A stretch of 64,000 nucleotides of DNA from Micromonospora eburnea (GCF_900090225.1 NZ_FMHY01000002.1:7068001-7132000), one strand, 5' to 3'. Positions 38,324 to 46,985 are shown, counted from the stretch's first letter. Made by a program: numbers and translations. The notes: a model not told the origin generated them from the letters alone.

Positions 38324-38725
38324 TTAGCCGTGCCCTCCGGGCACCTGTTCCAGGGCGAGGTGCCGGGCCAGGTCGCCGAGGGAGACGATGCCGACCAGCT
38401 TGCGTTCGCCGTCGCAGACCAGCACCCGCCTGATGTTGCGCTCCCGCATCAGGGTGGCCGCCTCGCTCAGGGTGGCCTGCTGCTCGATCATCACCACCTC
38501 ACGGTTGATGATCGAGCCGATCATGGTGGTCACCGGGTCGGCCCGCTCGGCCACCGCCCGGACGACGATGTCGCGGTCGGTCAACATGCCGGCGAGCGTC
38601 GCCCCATCGGTGACCACCACGTCGCCGATGTCGGACTCCCTCATCACCCTGGCCGCCTCCTCCAGGGCGGTCTCCGCCGGCAGGTAGACCACCTGCCTTG
38701 TCATCACGTCGCTGACCCGGAACAT
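38324..38725 (-). CDS. CBS domain pair protein
   Basis: A 133-residue protein consisting of two CBS domains (about 7-58 and 72-125): VSDVMTRQVVYLPAETALEE begins the first, and VVMIEQQATLSEAATLMRER the second, each ending in a Gly-x-Leu-Thr/Ser-x-x-Asp motif. Such pairs sense adenosine nucleotides and regulate partners. No catalytic domain is fused. It lies between sufE and proS on the same strand. Confidence 0.9.
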   Translation of the reverse strand: MFRVSDVMTRQVVYLPAETALEEAARVMRESDIGDVVVTDGATLAGMLTDRDIVVRAVAERADPVTTMIGSIINREVVMIEQQATLSEAATLMRERNIRRVLVCDGERKLVGIVSLGDLARHLALEQVPGGHG

Positions 38726-38779
38726 GAGCCCTCCGAAACACCTCGGCCGATCCGACAGCGGTACCCCGTGGCGGGTCCG

Positions 38780-40549
38780 TTACACCCGGTCCTGGCGCGT
38801 CCCGCGTACCTCGTCGAGCAGGCGCTCGACCAGGCCGTCCACCGGCAGCTCGACCCGCTCGCCGGAGGCCCGGTCGCGCAGCTCGACGTACCCCTCGGCG
38901 AGACGACGGCCGACCACGACGGCGCGCGGGATGCCGACCAGTTCGGCGTCGGTGAACTTCACCCCGGCCGAGACGTGCGTGCGGTCGTCGACCAGCACCC
39001 GCAGGCCGGCGGCGGAGAGCCGTCCGCCGAGATCCAGCGCCGCGTCGAGCTGCGGCCCCTTCCCGGCAGCCACCAGGTGTACGTCGCACGGCGCGACCGC
39101 CGCCGGCCAGACCAGCCCCCGGTCGTCGTGGTGCTGCTCGGCCACCGCCGCGACCGCCCGGGACACCCCGATGCCGTAGCAGCCCATGGTGGGCCGGACC
39201 GGCTTGCCCTCCGGGCCGAGTACGTCGACCGCGAAGGCGTCGGTGAACCGGCGGCCGAGCTGGAAGATGTGCCCCACCTCGATGCCCCTCCGCATGGTCA
39301 GCTCGCCGCCGGCGCAGGCCGGGCAGGGGTCGCCGGGACGCACCTCGGCGGCCTCGATCGTGCCGTCCGGGGTGAAGTCGCGCCCACAGACCACGTCGAC
39401 CGCGTGCCGGCCGGGCTCGTTCGCCCCGGTCAGCCAGGCGGTGCCGGTGACCACCCGCGGGTCGACCAGGTAGCGGATGCCGTGCTTGGCGAGGATCTGC
39501 GGCCCGAGGTAACCGCGGATCAGCTCGGGGTGGGCCGCCCAGTCCTCGAAGACGGTCACCGTGGCCGGATGCACCGCGGCCGCCACCCGCTTGAGGTCCA
39601 CCTCACGGTCGCCCGGCAGGCCGATCACCAGCAGCTCGCCACTTTCCGCGCCCGGCCGGCGGACGGTGAGCACCACGTTCTTCAACGTGTCGGCGGCGGT
39701 CCAGTCCGTCCGGCCGCCGAGGGCGCGGGTGTTCGCCAGCTCGACCAGCGAGGCGATGGTCGGCGTCTCCGGGGTGTCGTGCACCTCCGTCGCCGGGTAC
39801 GCGGCCGGGTCGCCAGCGGCCGGCGCGCGGGTCACCACCGCCTCGGTGTTGGCCGCGTAGTCGCATTCGGTGCAGCCGACGAAGGTGTCCTCACCGACCG
39901 GGGTCGCGGCCAGAAACTCCTCCGATGCCGAGCCGCCCATCGCCCCGGACATCGCGTGCACCACCGTGAAGTCCAGCCCGAGCTTCTCGAAGATCTTCGT
40001 GTAGGCCCGGCGGTGCCGGTCGTAGGCCGCCTGGAGCCCTGCCTCGTCCAGGTCGAACGAGTAGGCGTCCTTCATCAGGAACTCGCGCCCACGCAGCACG
40101 CCGGCCCGGGGCCGGGCCTCGTCCCGGAACTTCGTCTGGATCTGGAACAGCGTCACCGGGAAGTCCCGGTACGAGGTAAAGAGGTCCTTCACCAGCAGCG
40201 CGGCCATCTCCTCGTGCGTCGGGGCGAGCAGGTGCTCGGCGCCCTTCCGGTCGGCCAGGGTGAAGATGTCGTCGCCGTACTCCGTCCACCGCCCGCTGGT
40301 CCGGTACGGCTCGGCCGGCAGCAGCGCCGGGAAGTGCACCTCCTGGTCGCCGATCGCCGCCATCTCCGACCGGACGATCTCCGTCACCCGGTCCAGCACC
40401 AGCTTGCCCAGTGGCAGCCAGGTGTAGCCGCCGGGTGCGGCACGGCGGACGTAGCCGGCGCGGAGCAAGAGCCGGTGGCTCGGCACCTCCGCGTCGGCCG
40501 GGTCCTCGCGCAGGGTCCGGAGCAGCAGAGTCGACATGCGCAGCAGCAT
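38780..40549 (-). CDS. proS: Prolyl-tRNA synthetase (bacterial type with editing domain)
   Basis: A 589-residue class II synthetase. Motif 1 surrounds SHRLLLRAGYVRRAAPGGYTW, motif 2 is KFRDEARPRAGVLRGREFLM, and motif 3 is GCYGIGVSRAVAAV. The insertion domain (about 230-400, with ELANTRALGGRTDWTAADTLKNV) is the YbaK-like editing domain that clears Ala-tRNA(Pro). The C-terminal anticodon domain ends YVELRDRASGERVELPVDG. ATG 40549 (MLLRMSTLLLRTLREDP) matches the family start. The start at 40660 would add 37 poorly conserved residues. Confidence 0.97.
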   Translation of the reverse strand: MLLRMSTLLLRTLREDPADAEVPSHRLLLRAGYVRRAAPGGYTWLPLGKLVLDRVTEIVRSEMAAIGDQEVHFPALLPAEPYRTSGRWTEYGDDIFTLADRKGAEHLLAPTHEEMAALLVKDLFTSYRDFPVTLFQIQTKFRDEARPRAGVLRGREFLMKDAYSFDLDEAGLQAAYDRHRRAYTKIFEKLGLDFTVVHAMSGAMGGSASEEFLAATPVGEDTFVGCTECDYAANTEAVVTRAPAAGDPAAYPATEVHDTPETPTIASLVELANTRALGGRTDWTAADTLKNVVLTVRRPGAESGELLVIGLPGDREVDLKRVAAAVHPATVTVFEDWAAHPELIRGYLGPQILAKHGIRYLVDPRVVTGTAWLTGANEPGRHAVDVVCGRDFTPDGTIEAAEVRPGDPCPACAGGELTMRRGIEVGHIFQLGRRFTDAFAVDVLGPEGKPVRPTMGCYGIGVSRAVAAVAEQHHDDRGLVWPAAVAPCDVHLVAAGKGPQLDAALDLGGRLSAAGLRVLVDDRTHVSAGVKFTDAELVGIPRAVVVGRRLAEGYVELRDRASGERVELPVDGLVERLLDEVRGTRQDRV

Positions 40550-40709
40550 TGCCGCAGCGTACGACGGGCAGGCCGGCCCGGCGATCCCATTCCGGGCGGA
40601 TTGCTTGATCGACTCCGTATTGCGCACGTTGCGGTATCCGACCGACGTGAACACCGCCATGTCGCGTACCTGGAGTGGATCAAGTTACGTGACTGGCGAC
40701 GTGCGGGAG

Positions 40710-41453
40710 CTAGGAGATCTCCAGGGTCAGGTCAGGGTCTGCGACGCCGATCTCGCCCCGGTAACCGTCGCCGGCCGCGGCGCGAGCCGCCGCCGGATCG
40801 GTGCCCGGCCACAGGTGGGTCAGGACCAGCCGCCTCACGCCGGCCTCCGCGGCCTGCCGGCCCACCTGGCGCGCGCTCGACAGGTAGCCAACCGAATCCT
40901 CCGGTACCCGATCCACGTGGGTGGCCTCGGCCAGCAGCAGGTCAGCGTCGCGCGCCAGTTCCACCACGTCGGGGCTCGGGCCGCTGTCACCGGTGTACGT
41001 GAGCACCCGGCCGCCGGCCGTCAGGCGTACGCCGGCGTTGGGCACCCAGTGCGGCAGTAGGCGGGTCTCGGCGCGGAACGGGCCGAGGTCGAAAGTGCTG
41101 CCGACGCTGAACTCGTGCAGAACGTAGGCGGCGTCCAACATCCCCGGGCGGTCCAGCGCCAGCACCGCGTCGAGCGCGCCGGGCGGCGCGTACACCGGTA
41201 GCGGCGGGGGCGGATCGTCGCGCAGTGTGCGCGCCCGGAGGAGCGGATTCAGGTCGGCACAGTGGTCGGGATGCCCGTGGCTGATGAACACCGCGTCGAC
41301 CTGGCCCGCGGCGACGTGTTGCAACAGCCGTGGGAAGGCCGCATAGCCAAGATCGACGAGCAGCCGGAAACCGTCGTGTTCCACGAGGTAGCCGCTGCAC
41401 GCCTGGCCCGCCTCCGGCCACGCACCGCATCCACCCAGCACCGTGAGCCGCAT
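40710..41453 (-). CDS. MBL-fold metallo-hydrolase (RNase Z-like/ElaC-like family)
   Basis: A 247-residue metallo-hydrolase. The motif SHGHPDHCADLNPLLRARTL (about 58-77) has the HxHxDH signature, VLTYTGDSGPSPD supplies the metal-bridging aspartate, and the terminal VLTHLWPGTDP supplies the last histidine. It matches small actinobacterial RNase Z-like hydrolases, but lacks the tRNA-binding exosite arm, so a phosphodiesterase (Pde/arylsulfatase-like) role is as likely. ATG 41453. Confidence 0.88.
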   Translation of the reverse strand: MRLTVLGGCGAWPEAGQACSGYLVEHDGFRLLVDLGYAAFPRLLQHVAAGQVDAVFISHGHPDHCADLNPLLRARTLRDDPPPPLPVYAPPGALDAVLALDRPGMLDAAYVLHEFSVGSTFDLGPFRAETRLLPHWVPNAGVRLTAGGRVLTYTGDSGPSPDVVELARDADLLLAEATHVDRVPEDSVGYLSSARQVGRQAAEAGVRRLVLTHLWPGTDPAAARAAAGDGYRGEIGVADPDLTLEIS

Positions 41454-41555
41454 GTGCTGGACGCTACCGGCCCAGATTACCTTCGCAAAGCCGTACGCGG
41501 CGTGGGCGGGCGGTGCCGGCGAGGCTTCGGATCTGACGGTCCCCGCCCCACGCCG

Positions 41556-42131
41556 TCAGCCGATGTGGGTTCTTCTGCGCCTGGGGTAGGTGAGGTCGAG
41601 GCTGACGGGCAGGTCCGGCTTGCCGAGGGCGTACCGGATGCGGGGCAGGACGAGGGCTTCGATCCGCTCGCGCAACGCGGGAAGGTCGACGTCGCGATCA
41701 GCCGTGACGTTCAGCGCCAGGCGGGGAGCGTGCGGCTGGCCCGAGAGCTTGGTGTCGACGTCTTCCACACCCGGGCAGTCTTCAACCTCCGCCCTGATGG
41801 CGGTGGCGAGGGCCCCGGCATCGAGAACCGTCCGGCCGGCGGTGCCATCGGTGCTGATGTTGATCCGGCGCTGACTGGGTTCGGTGGTGATGACGGTGGC
41901 CAGCCAGCGTAGGCCGAGCAGCGCGAGGATCGCGGCTGCCACGGCCGCCAGCGGCCAGACCCAGCCGCCGTGGGTACCGATGAAGCGGGCGGGCGGATTG
42001 TCGAGCAGGGGTCGCCGGCCGAATCCCGATCCGAACACGTCCGTACCGGCGAGGAGGATCGCGATGCCGAGGACCAGCAGGACCAGCGCGAGGATGGTGA
42101 GCAGGGTCCGGTTGGCGCGATCGGCCGGCAT
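41556..42131 (-). CDS. Alkaline shock response membrane anchor protein AmaP-like
   Basis: A 191-residue membrane protein with two hydrophobic segments (about 9-29 and 57-80) and a C-terminal soluble domain. The resemblance to AmaP (the membrane anchor for Asp23) rests on the position in this operon, the two membrane segments and the C-terminal part (DLPALRERIEALVLPRIRYALG). ATG 42131 overlaps the stop of the preceding gene. It ends the operon and should tether the Asp23 proteins to the membrane. Confidence 0.8.
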   Translation of the reverse strand: MPADRANRTLLTILALVLLVLGIAILLAGTDVFGSGFGRRPLLDNPPARFIGTHGGWVWPLAAVAAAILALLGLRWLATVITTEPSQRRINISTDGTAGRTVLDAGALATAIRAEVEDCPGVEDVDTKLSGQPHAPRLALNVTADRDVDLPALRERIEALVLPRIRYALGKPDLPVSLDLTYPRRRRTHIG

Positions 42132-42670
42132 CACTGCTGCTCCTCCGTCTTGATCCGAACGTCCAGGGCCGGTGCCGTGGCCAGGCGCAGCGCGTCGAGG
42201 CGGTGCTGGGCGGCCGAGGCTATCGCGGCGTGCAGGGAGTCCGCCGACGGTGCCGTCCCGTCGGGGACCTCGGCGCGAAGGCGTACGAGGTGTCGGCCGA
42301 CCGTGACGTGGGCGTCGTGGACGCCGTCGACCTCGACGGCCGCGTCCCGCAGGGTCCGGGCCAGGCCGCGACGGGTGATGGCCGCGTCGGTGGCGGGATC
42401 GACGGGCTGCAACGGCAGCCGGTCCGGCCGACGGGGTTTGAGCTGCGCGGCGAGCAGGAGCAGACCGATGACGGCCAGCCCCACCCCGATCAGCCGTACG
42501 ATTCCGCTGCCCCAGGTGGTGCCGGAGGCCCAGCGGTAGAGGCCGGGCCAGTTCAGCGCGATCGGCTTCGCCCCGACCGCGTAGGCGACGATCTCGATCA
42601 ACACGAGAACGGCGCCGAGGGCCAGCCCCAGACTCAGCAGGAACGCGAGCAGACGGTTGGTGATTCTCAC
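42131..42670 (-). CDS. DUF6286 membrane protein of the Asp23 operon
   Basis: A 179-residue protein with two membrane segments near the N-terminus (about 7-32 and 57-80) and a C-terminal domain of about 100 residues (ITRRGLARTLRDAAVEVDGV onwards), a ferredoxin-like or Asp23-like soluble region. It fits DUF6286 by sequence and by operon position. Its stop overlaps the amaP-like start by one base. Function is unknown. Confidence 0.75.
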   Translation of the reverse strand: MRITNRLLAFLLSLGLALGAVLVLIEIVAYAVGAKPIALNWPGLYRWASGTTWGSGIVRLIGVGLAVIGLLLLAAQLKPRRPDRLPLQPVDPATDAAITRRGLARTLRDAAVEVDGVHDAHVTVGRHLVRLRAEVPDGTAPSADSLHAAIASAAQHRLDALRLATAPALDVRIKTEEQQ

Positions 42671-42682
42671 CAGGGCCTCGAT

Positions 42683-43105
42683 TCAGTGCACCCGGCTGCC
42701 GGCCGCGCCGCCGGTGACCAGGTCGGTGACGGTGATCCCCACCTCGTGGACCTGTAGGCCGGTCAGGTCCGACACACGGGTTCGGACGTGGTCGCGGACC
42801 TGCGCGGTGACGTCCGGAATGGATGCCGGCCAGCGGACGCTGATGGACAACTCGATACGGGTGACCGAGTCCTCCTTGTAGGCGGACGCGGACGCGGCGG
42901 CATCCAGGTCGGCACGGCGGATGCCGAAGCGGCCCGCTCCGGGCAGGGCCCGCCCGAGAACACGTGGGGAGGCGCTGCCCGCGTCGGCGATCTCCTGTGC
43001 CGCCCGCGCGGCGATCTTCTCCACCACGCGGTCGTGAATGTGCAGCTTGCCCAGCTCCGCGCGCTGGCCCAGGCCGCCTGCTGCGGTATCGGTCACCGCG
43101 GTCAC
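42683..43105 (-). CDS. Asp23/Gls24 family envelope stress protein (second copy)
   Basis: A 140-residue Asp23/Gls24 protein. It starts with a short disordered region; HIHDRVVEKIAARAAQEIA is the family helix, SVTRIELSISVRWPASIPD the strand, and VTAQVRDHVRTRVSDLTGL then VHEVGITVTDLV the C-terminal core. Its GTG start (43105) overlaps the preceding DUF2273 stop. Asp23 proteins coat the membrane near the envelope under stress in Gram-positives. Confidence 0.9.
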   Translation of the reverse strand: MTAVTDTAAGGLGQRAELGKLHIHDRVVEKIAARAAQEIADAGSASPRVLGRALPGAGRFGIRRADLDAAASASAYKEDSVTRIELSISVRWPASIPDVTAQVRDHVRTRVSDLTGLQVHEVGITVTDLVTGGAAGSRVH

Positions 43106-43281
43106 TGACTGCTCCGGCGGCCCTGGACGTACGGGGCGAGATTGACCTCACCGGCGAAGAACTTCGACACCGCGTAGCCGATCGCCGCGAACAGGGCGAC
43201 GATCAGCATCTGACCGAAGCTGCCGAATGCCAGGGCGAAGCCCAACGCCAGGCCGACGACGACACCTATCAACTTGCTCAT
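43102..43281 (-). CDS. DUF2273 small membrane protein
   Basis: A 59-residue protein: MSKLIGVVVGLALGFALAFG then a second hydrophobic stretch FGQMLIVALFAAIGYAVSKF, forming one hairpin of two membrane helices, with a short polar tail. DUF2273 proteins are standard members of Asp23/AmaP operons. The start is ATG 43281, and the stop overlaps the next gene by 4 bases. Confidence 0.85.
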   Translation of the reverse strand: MSKLIGVVVGLALGFALAFGSFGQMLIVALFAAIGYAVSKFFAGEVNLAPYVQGRRSSQ

Positions 43282-43297
43282 GTTGTCGCTCTTCCCA

Positions 43298-43635
43298 TCA
43301 TGCTGTGCGGACCTCCACCCCGGCTGCGGGCGGGTCCTCCAGATCGGCGATAACCACATCGACCCGGCGACCGGCAGTCAGTGGCGCCACCGCCGCCCGT
43401 ACCTCGCCGGCGACCTCTCGGGCCGTGACCCCCACCGGCCCCGGACCTGGACCACCACGGCGTCGGCGTCGACGGCCACGCCCTCGACCTGCCGGCCGGG
43501 CAGGTAGGTGGTGCGGCCTCCCGGCCAACCCGCGGTCAGGCCCGCCACGCCTCGGCAGGCCTGGACCGCAGCCAGGACGGCGTCCACGTCGACGCCGTCG
43601 ACCACCGCGTCGCCCTGCTTCTCGATGGCGGTCAT
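43298..43635 (-). pseudogene. Asp23-operon small protein, split by a single-base frameshift
   Basis: Reading from ATG 43635 gives MTAIEKQGDAVVDGVDVD, then AAVQACRGVAGLTAGWPGGR and YLPGRQVEGVAVDADAVVVQ, a sensible N-terminus. It then runs into a basic nonsense tail and stops at 43378. In another frame of the same strand GVTAREVAGEVRAAVAPLTA, then RVDVVIADLEDP, continues the protein and stops at 43298. The two parts join perfectly if one base is added in the C-run at 43429-43433 (five C instead of six). The ATG overlaps the stop of the upstream Asp23 gene by 4 bases. This is either a true loss of function or a sequencing/assembly slip. Confidence 0.8.
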
Positions 43636-44111
43636 GACACCCGCGGCTGCGGCTGTTGCTGCTGTTGTTGGCCCTGCCGTTGGCCATCGGCCTCGGGCAG
43701 GTGCACGTCGTCGATGCTGATGTTGACCTCGACGACGTTCAGGCCGGTCATCCGTTCGACGGCCGTCTTCACGTTGCGTTGGATGTTCCGGCCCAGATCG
43801 GCGATGCTCACCCCGTACTCGACGATCACGTCCAGGTCGACCGCGGCCTGGGTCTCGCCGACCTCGACGCCGACCCCCTGGGACACGTTCGGTCCGCTAC
43901 TGCCCGGAATCCGTTCCCGGATGGCACTGAACGCGCGCATGCCGGCGTTGCCCATGGCATGGACACCCGCCACCTCCCGGCACGCCATCCCGGCGACCTT
44001 CTGCACCACGTTGTCGGCAATCATGATCTTGCCGTCCTCGTTGCTGAGCTTGTTCTGTTGGGCTGAGCCGCCCGCGCGTCCAGCCTGCTCGGTTCGGGTC
44101 TGCTGGCTCAT
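43632..44111 (-). CDS. Asp23/Gls24 family envelope stress protein (first copy)
   Basis: A 159-residue Asp23/Gls24 protein, the first gene of this operon. The family core is IMIADNVVQKVAGMACREVA, then GVEVGETQAAVDLDVIVEYGV and ERMTGLNVVEVNISIDDVHL. The C-terminal tail is glutamine-rich (QRQGQQQQQQPQPRVS). ATG 44111 is chosen as GAGGGAG lies upstream; a longer frame to 44150 is not needed. The 44112-44368 gap holds the divergent promoters of this operon and the sigma-factor gene. Confidence 0.9.
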   Translation of the reverse strand: MSQQTRTEQAGRAGGSAQQNKLSNEDGKIMIADNVVQKVAGMACREVAGVHAMGNAGMRAFSAIRERIPGSSGPNVSQGVGVEVGETQAAVDLDVIVEYGVSIADLGRNIQRNVKTAVERMTGLNVVEVNISIDDVHLPEADGQRQGQQQQQQPQPRVS

Positions 44112-44368
44112 GAGACGTGGACTCCCTCGGCTGCTCGTCAGTGGGCGCAATCAGGCGCTTTCTTAGACTGCTGGCCCGTGACGATTTGCGCGTCTGCCGA
44201 CCGAGACTTCCTCCGTTCGGGTTAACGGCGACTGGGGTCGCGTTCCCGGGCGCTCCTGTCTGCCGCACGTCAGTTTTCCCCGGCAAGGGACGGCAACCCC
44301 GCCAAGCGAGGGTGGCGTCTGGGAAGGCATCACGACGGCGCACCACCTCACTCCAAGGATCGGCTCGT

Positions 44369-44899
44369 GTGGACTCTCTCCTGAATGAGTTCGACTCGTT
44401 CGTTCGAACTCGTACCCCCGCCCTGCTGCGCTCGGCCTACCTGCTGACCGGCGACCAGCACCTGGCCGAGGATCTCGTTCAATCCGCCCTCGCCCGGACC
44501 CATCGCTCGTGGAACCGGTTGCACCACAGCGGCAACGCCGAGGCGTACACCCGCAAGACCATGTACCACCTGCAAGTGTCCTGGTGGCGGCGCCGCCGGG
44601 TGGCCGAGTCGATGCCGGGTGACCTGCCCGAGCCACGCGGAGGCGACTCGGCCCCCGACCACGCCCAGCAGGCCACCCTGCGGCTGACCCTGCGGGCCGC
44701 GTTGGCGAAGCTCTCCGCCAAACAGCGGGCCGTGCTGGTCGTGCGGTTCTTCGAGGATCGCACCGAGGCCGAGGCCGCCGAGCTGCTCGGCGTCACCGTC
44801 GGCACCGTCAAGAGCCAGACCTCAAAAGCCCTGGCGAAGTTGCGCACCGTCGCACCGGAACTCGCCGAGCTGTACGTCACGGAAGGGACCGCCCGATGA
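44369..44899 (+). CDS. SigE-family extracytoplasmic-function RNA polymerase sigma factor
   Basis: A 176-residue ECF sigma factor. Region 2 holds RTPALLRSAYLLTGDQHLAEDLVQ and MYHLQVSWWRRRR. Region 4 holds LAKLSAKQRAVLVVRFFEDR, then TEAEAAELLGVTVGTVKSQT. The start is GTG 44369 (MDSLLNEFDSF) with AAGGATC upstream. It directs RNA polymerase to stress-type promoters. It overlaps the next gene by 4 bases and is divergent from the Asp23 operon, which it may control. Confidence 0.93.
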   Translation: MDSLLNEFDSFVRTRTPALLRSAYLLTGDQHLAEDLVQSALARTHRSWNRLHHSGNAEAYTRKTMYHLQVSWWRRRRVAESMPGDLPEPRGGDSAPDHAQQATLRLTLRAALAKLSAKQRAVLVVRFFEDRTEAEAAELLGVTVGTVKSQTSKALAKLRTVAPELAELYVTEGTAR

Positions 44900-46020
44900 A
44901 CCAGGACCGCCTTCGACTCGACCTGGCCGACCTGGCCGACGAGGTCACCCCGGTCGACCTGCGGGACCGGGCCCTGCGTACGTCCCGTCGGCTTGGCATC
45001 CAGCGGGCCATCGCCACCTCGGCCGCCGCCGTGGTGATGCTCGGGGCGGCCACCGGCACCGCCTTCGCGCTGATGCCCCGCAACGACGGCCAGGCTCCGC
45101 TGCCCGGGGACTCACCGTCGATCACCGTCACCCCGTCCCCGGCCGAGGTCACCCCGACGCCAGACCCGTCGGCCTCGGCGAGCGTCGGGGCCACCTCGAC
45201 AAAACCGGCGTTCGCCCTCACCGGCACCCGGTACTACCTGGAGACCACGTCCACCCAGGCCCTGATCCACGCGGTTCGGAGCGGCTCGGACGAGGTGGTC
45301 CGCCGCGTCCGGTTCAGCACCGACGGCTGCGCCGGCAATACGATCACCGTCTCGCCGGACGGGAAGCGGGTTGCGTGGGTGCAGGACAGCACCGATGGCG
45401 GCAACACGGGTGTGCTCATGGCCGGCACTGTCGGAAAGCAGGAGGCGACGCGTCTGCTGGATGGTGTCGACTGCCTCGGCAGCAACCCGCTGGTGTGGCG
45501 GGGCAGCGACCTGCTGATGGTCAGCAGGGGTGGGGTGTCGGTGCTCTTTGACGTGGCGGCGCGGAAGCGGGTCAACGGTGACCCGGGCCAGGAGACGCTG
45601 CGGTGCTGGTCCGCCGACGGTAGGTGGCTGGCGGCGGTGTCGGACGGCAAGCCGTACGTGACGGATGAGACGCAGCTGCACCAGTACACCTACACGCCGC
45701 CGAAGGGTGAGGCGGTCAAGTGGGACGGGTGGCGGGTGCGGAGCGTGTCGATGGACGGCCGGTACGTTTCGGTCGGTTGGATCGGCACCGACCCGTCCCG
45801 GCAGGACGGCAGCTTCGCGGTGGTCGACACCACCACTAGCAAGACTGTCACGCTTCCCGTCTCCGGTGATGTCCGCAGCATCCAGTTCGCCGCAGATGGC
45901 AAGGTGCTGGTGCGGCAGGCGAGCAAGGTCGTGGTGTTGGACGCCGGCTTCCAGAAGATCGGGGAGGTGGCGGAGCCCCGGGCCGTGCAGCACCTGACCC
46001 TGCTGACCTACGCGCCCTGA
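44896..46020 (+). CDS. Membrane-anchored beta-propeller-like protein, probable anti-sigma partner
   Basis: A 374-residue protein. The cytoplasmic first 35 residues (LRLDLADLADEVTPVDLRDR) precede a membrane helix (about 37-60, IATSAAAVVMLGAATGTAFA). A Pro/Thr/Ser-rich linker and repeated PD40/WD40-like strands (VSPDGKRVAWVQDS, WSADGRWLAAVSDG, SMDGRYVSVGW, FAADGKVLVR) form an external propeller of about 270 residues. The pairing of SigE-type sigma with such a protein is typical of actinobacteria and suggests an anti-sigma factor or sensor, though no zinc-finger anti-sigma motif is visible. Confidence 0.82.
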   Translation: MNQDRLRLDLADLADEVTPVDLRDRALRTSRRLGIQRAIATSAAAVVMLGAATGTAFALMPRNDGQAPLPGDSPSITVTPSPAEVTPTPDPSASASVGATSTKPAFALTGTRYYLETTSTQALIHAVRSGSDEVVRRVRFSTDGCAGNTITVSPDGKRVAWVQDSTDGGNTGVLMAGTVGKQEATRLLDGVDCLGSNPLVWRGSDLLMVSRGGVSVLFDVAARKRVNGDPGQETLRCWSADGRWLAAVSDGKPYVTDETQLHQYTYTPPKGEAVKWDGWRVRSVSMDGRYVSVGWIGTDPSRQDGSFAVVDTTTSKTVTLPVSGDVRSIQFAADGKVLVRQASKVVVLDAGFQKIGEVAEPRAVQHLTLLTYAP

Positions 46021-46029
46021 CCGGGTACC

Positions 46030-46069
46030 CGAGAGGGGGTGGACCACGACGGTGGTCCGCCCCCTCTCG
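46030..46069 (+). terminator. Strong terminator after sigma operon
   Basis: Seventeen-base paired stem (46030-46046 and 46053-46069; CGAGAGGGGG in the first arm, one G-T pair) with a 6-base loop, 9 bases after the stop. Confidence 0.85.
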
Positions 46070-46214
46070 GTCGGCAGCACGGTGATCGCCGCCGTCCTTC
46101 CGCCACCACCGTCGATGACCTCCGCCACGTCTTGGCCGAGGGGTCCGGCGGCGGCGCCCCGAGCGGTGACAAACTGACTGACACAGTTCTGCCGGGACGT
46201 CAGAGGGAGGCGCG

Positions 46215-46982
46215 GTGCGCTGGCGCAGCTTCGTGGCGGTGGGCGACAGCTTCACCGAGGGCATGAACGACGCCTATCCGGACGGCTCGTTCCGCGGCTG
46301 GGCGGACCTGGTCGCCACCCGGCTCGCCGTCGAGGCCGGCCCCGACTTCGGGTACGCCAACCTGGCGATCCGGGGCCGCCTCTTCTCGAACATCGTCGCC
46401 CAGCAGGTGCCGGCCGCGCTGGCCATGAAGCCCGACCTGATCAGCTTCGCGGCCGGCGGCAACGACGTGCTGCGGCGTACCTTCGACGCCGACTCGTTCG
46501 TCCCCCGCTTCGACGCGGTGATCGGCGAACTGCGCGGCAGCGGCGCCGACGTGATTCTCTTCCGGTTCGCCGACGTGATGGCGCGGCTTCCCGGGCAGCG
46601 GCTCGTCGCGCCCCGGGTGAACCTGCTGAACCGGGTGGTGGGAGAGGTCGCCGAGCGGCACGGCGCCATCCTGGTCGACCTCTACGCCGACGACACCTAC
46701 CTCAACCCGATGCTGTGGAGCACCGACCGGCTACACATGTCGCCGGCCGGGCACCGGCGGGTCGCCGGGCAGGTGCTCACCGCGCTCGGGGTCGGCTGCG
46801 ACGAGGAGTGGCTGCTGGTGCCACCGCACCCCGCGCCGACCCCGTGGCTGGCCGCTCGCGCCGCCGACCTGCGCTGGGCCGGGCAGCACCTGGCCCCGTG
46901 GATCAAGCGGCGGCTGACCGGCCGATCCTCCGGAGACCTCGTCACCGCCAAGCGGCCGACGCTCAGCCCGATCACCGACTGA
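46215..46982 (+). CDS. SGNH/GDSL hydrolase
   Basis: A 255-residue SGNH esterase. Catalytic serine block: VAVGDSFTEGMND (Ser12). The second block has the glycine in NLAIRGR, and AAGGNDVLR supplies the asparagine of block III. The last block, STDRLHMSPAGHRRVA, holds the Asp-His pair. GTG 46215 with GGGAGG upstream. There is no signal peptide, so it is cytoplasmic. It is 3 bp ahead of the next gene, so the two are probably co-translated. Substrate is unknown (lipid or acyl ester). Confidence 0.92.
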   Translation: MRWRSFVAVGDSFTEGMNDAYPDGSFRGWADLVATRLAVEAGPDFGYANLAIRGRLFSNIVAQQVPAALAMKPDLISFAAGGNDVLRRTFDADSFVPRFDAVIGELRGSGADVILFRFADVMARLPGQRLVAPRVNLLNRVVGEVAERHGAILVDLYADDTYLNPMLWSTDRLHMSPAGHRRVAGQVLTALGVGCDEEWLLVPPHPAPTPWLAARAADLRWAGQHLAPWIKRRLTGRSSGDLVTAKRPTLSPITD

Positions 46983-46985
46983 CCG

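Noticed and set aside
44224..44246. ECF-type promoter (GGAAC ... CGTT, minus strand) before the first Asp23 gene
   Set aside because: The spacing is 14 bases, shorter than the usual 16-18, and it is distant from the start; too weak to annotate.
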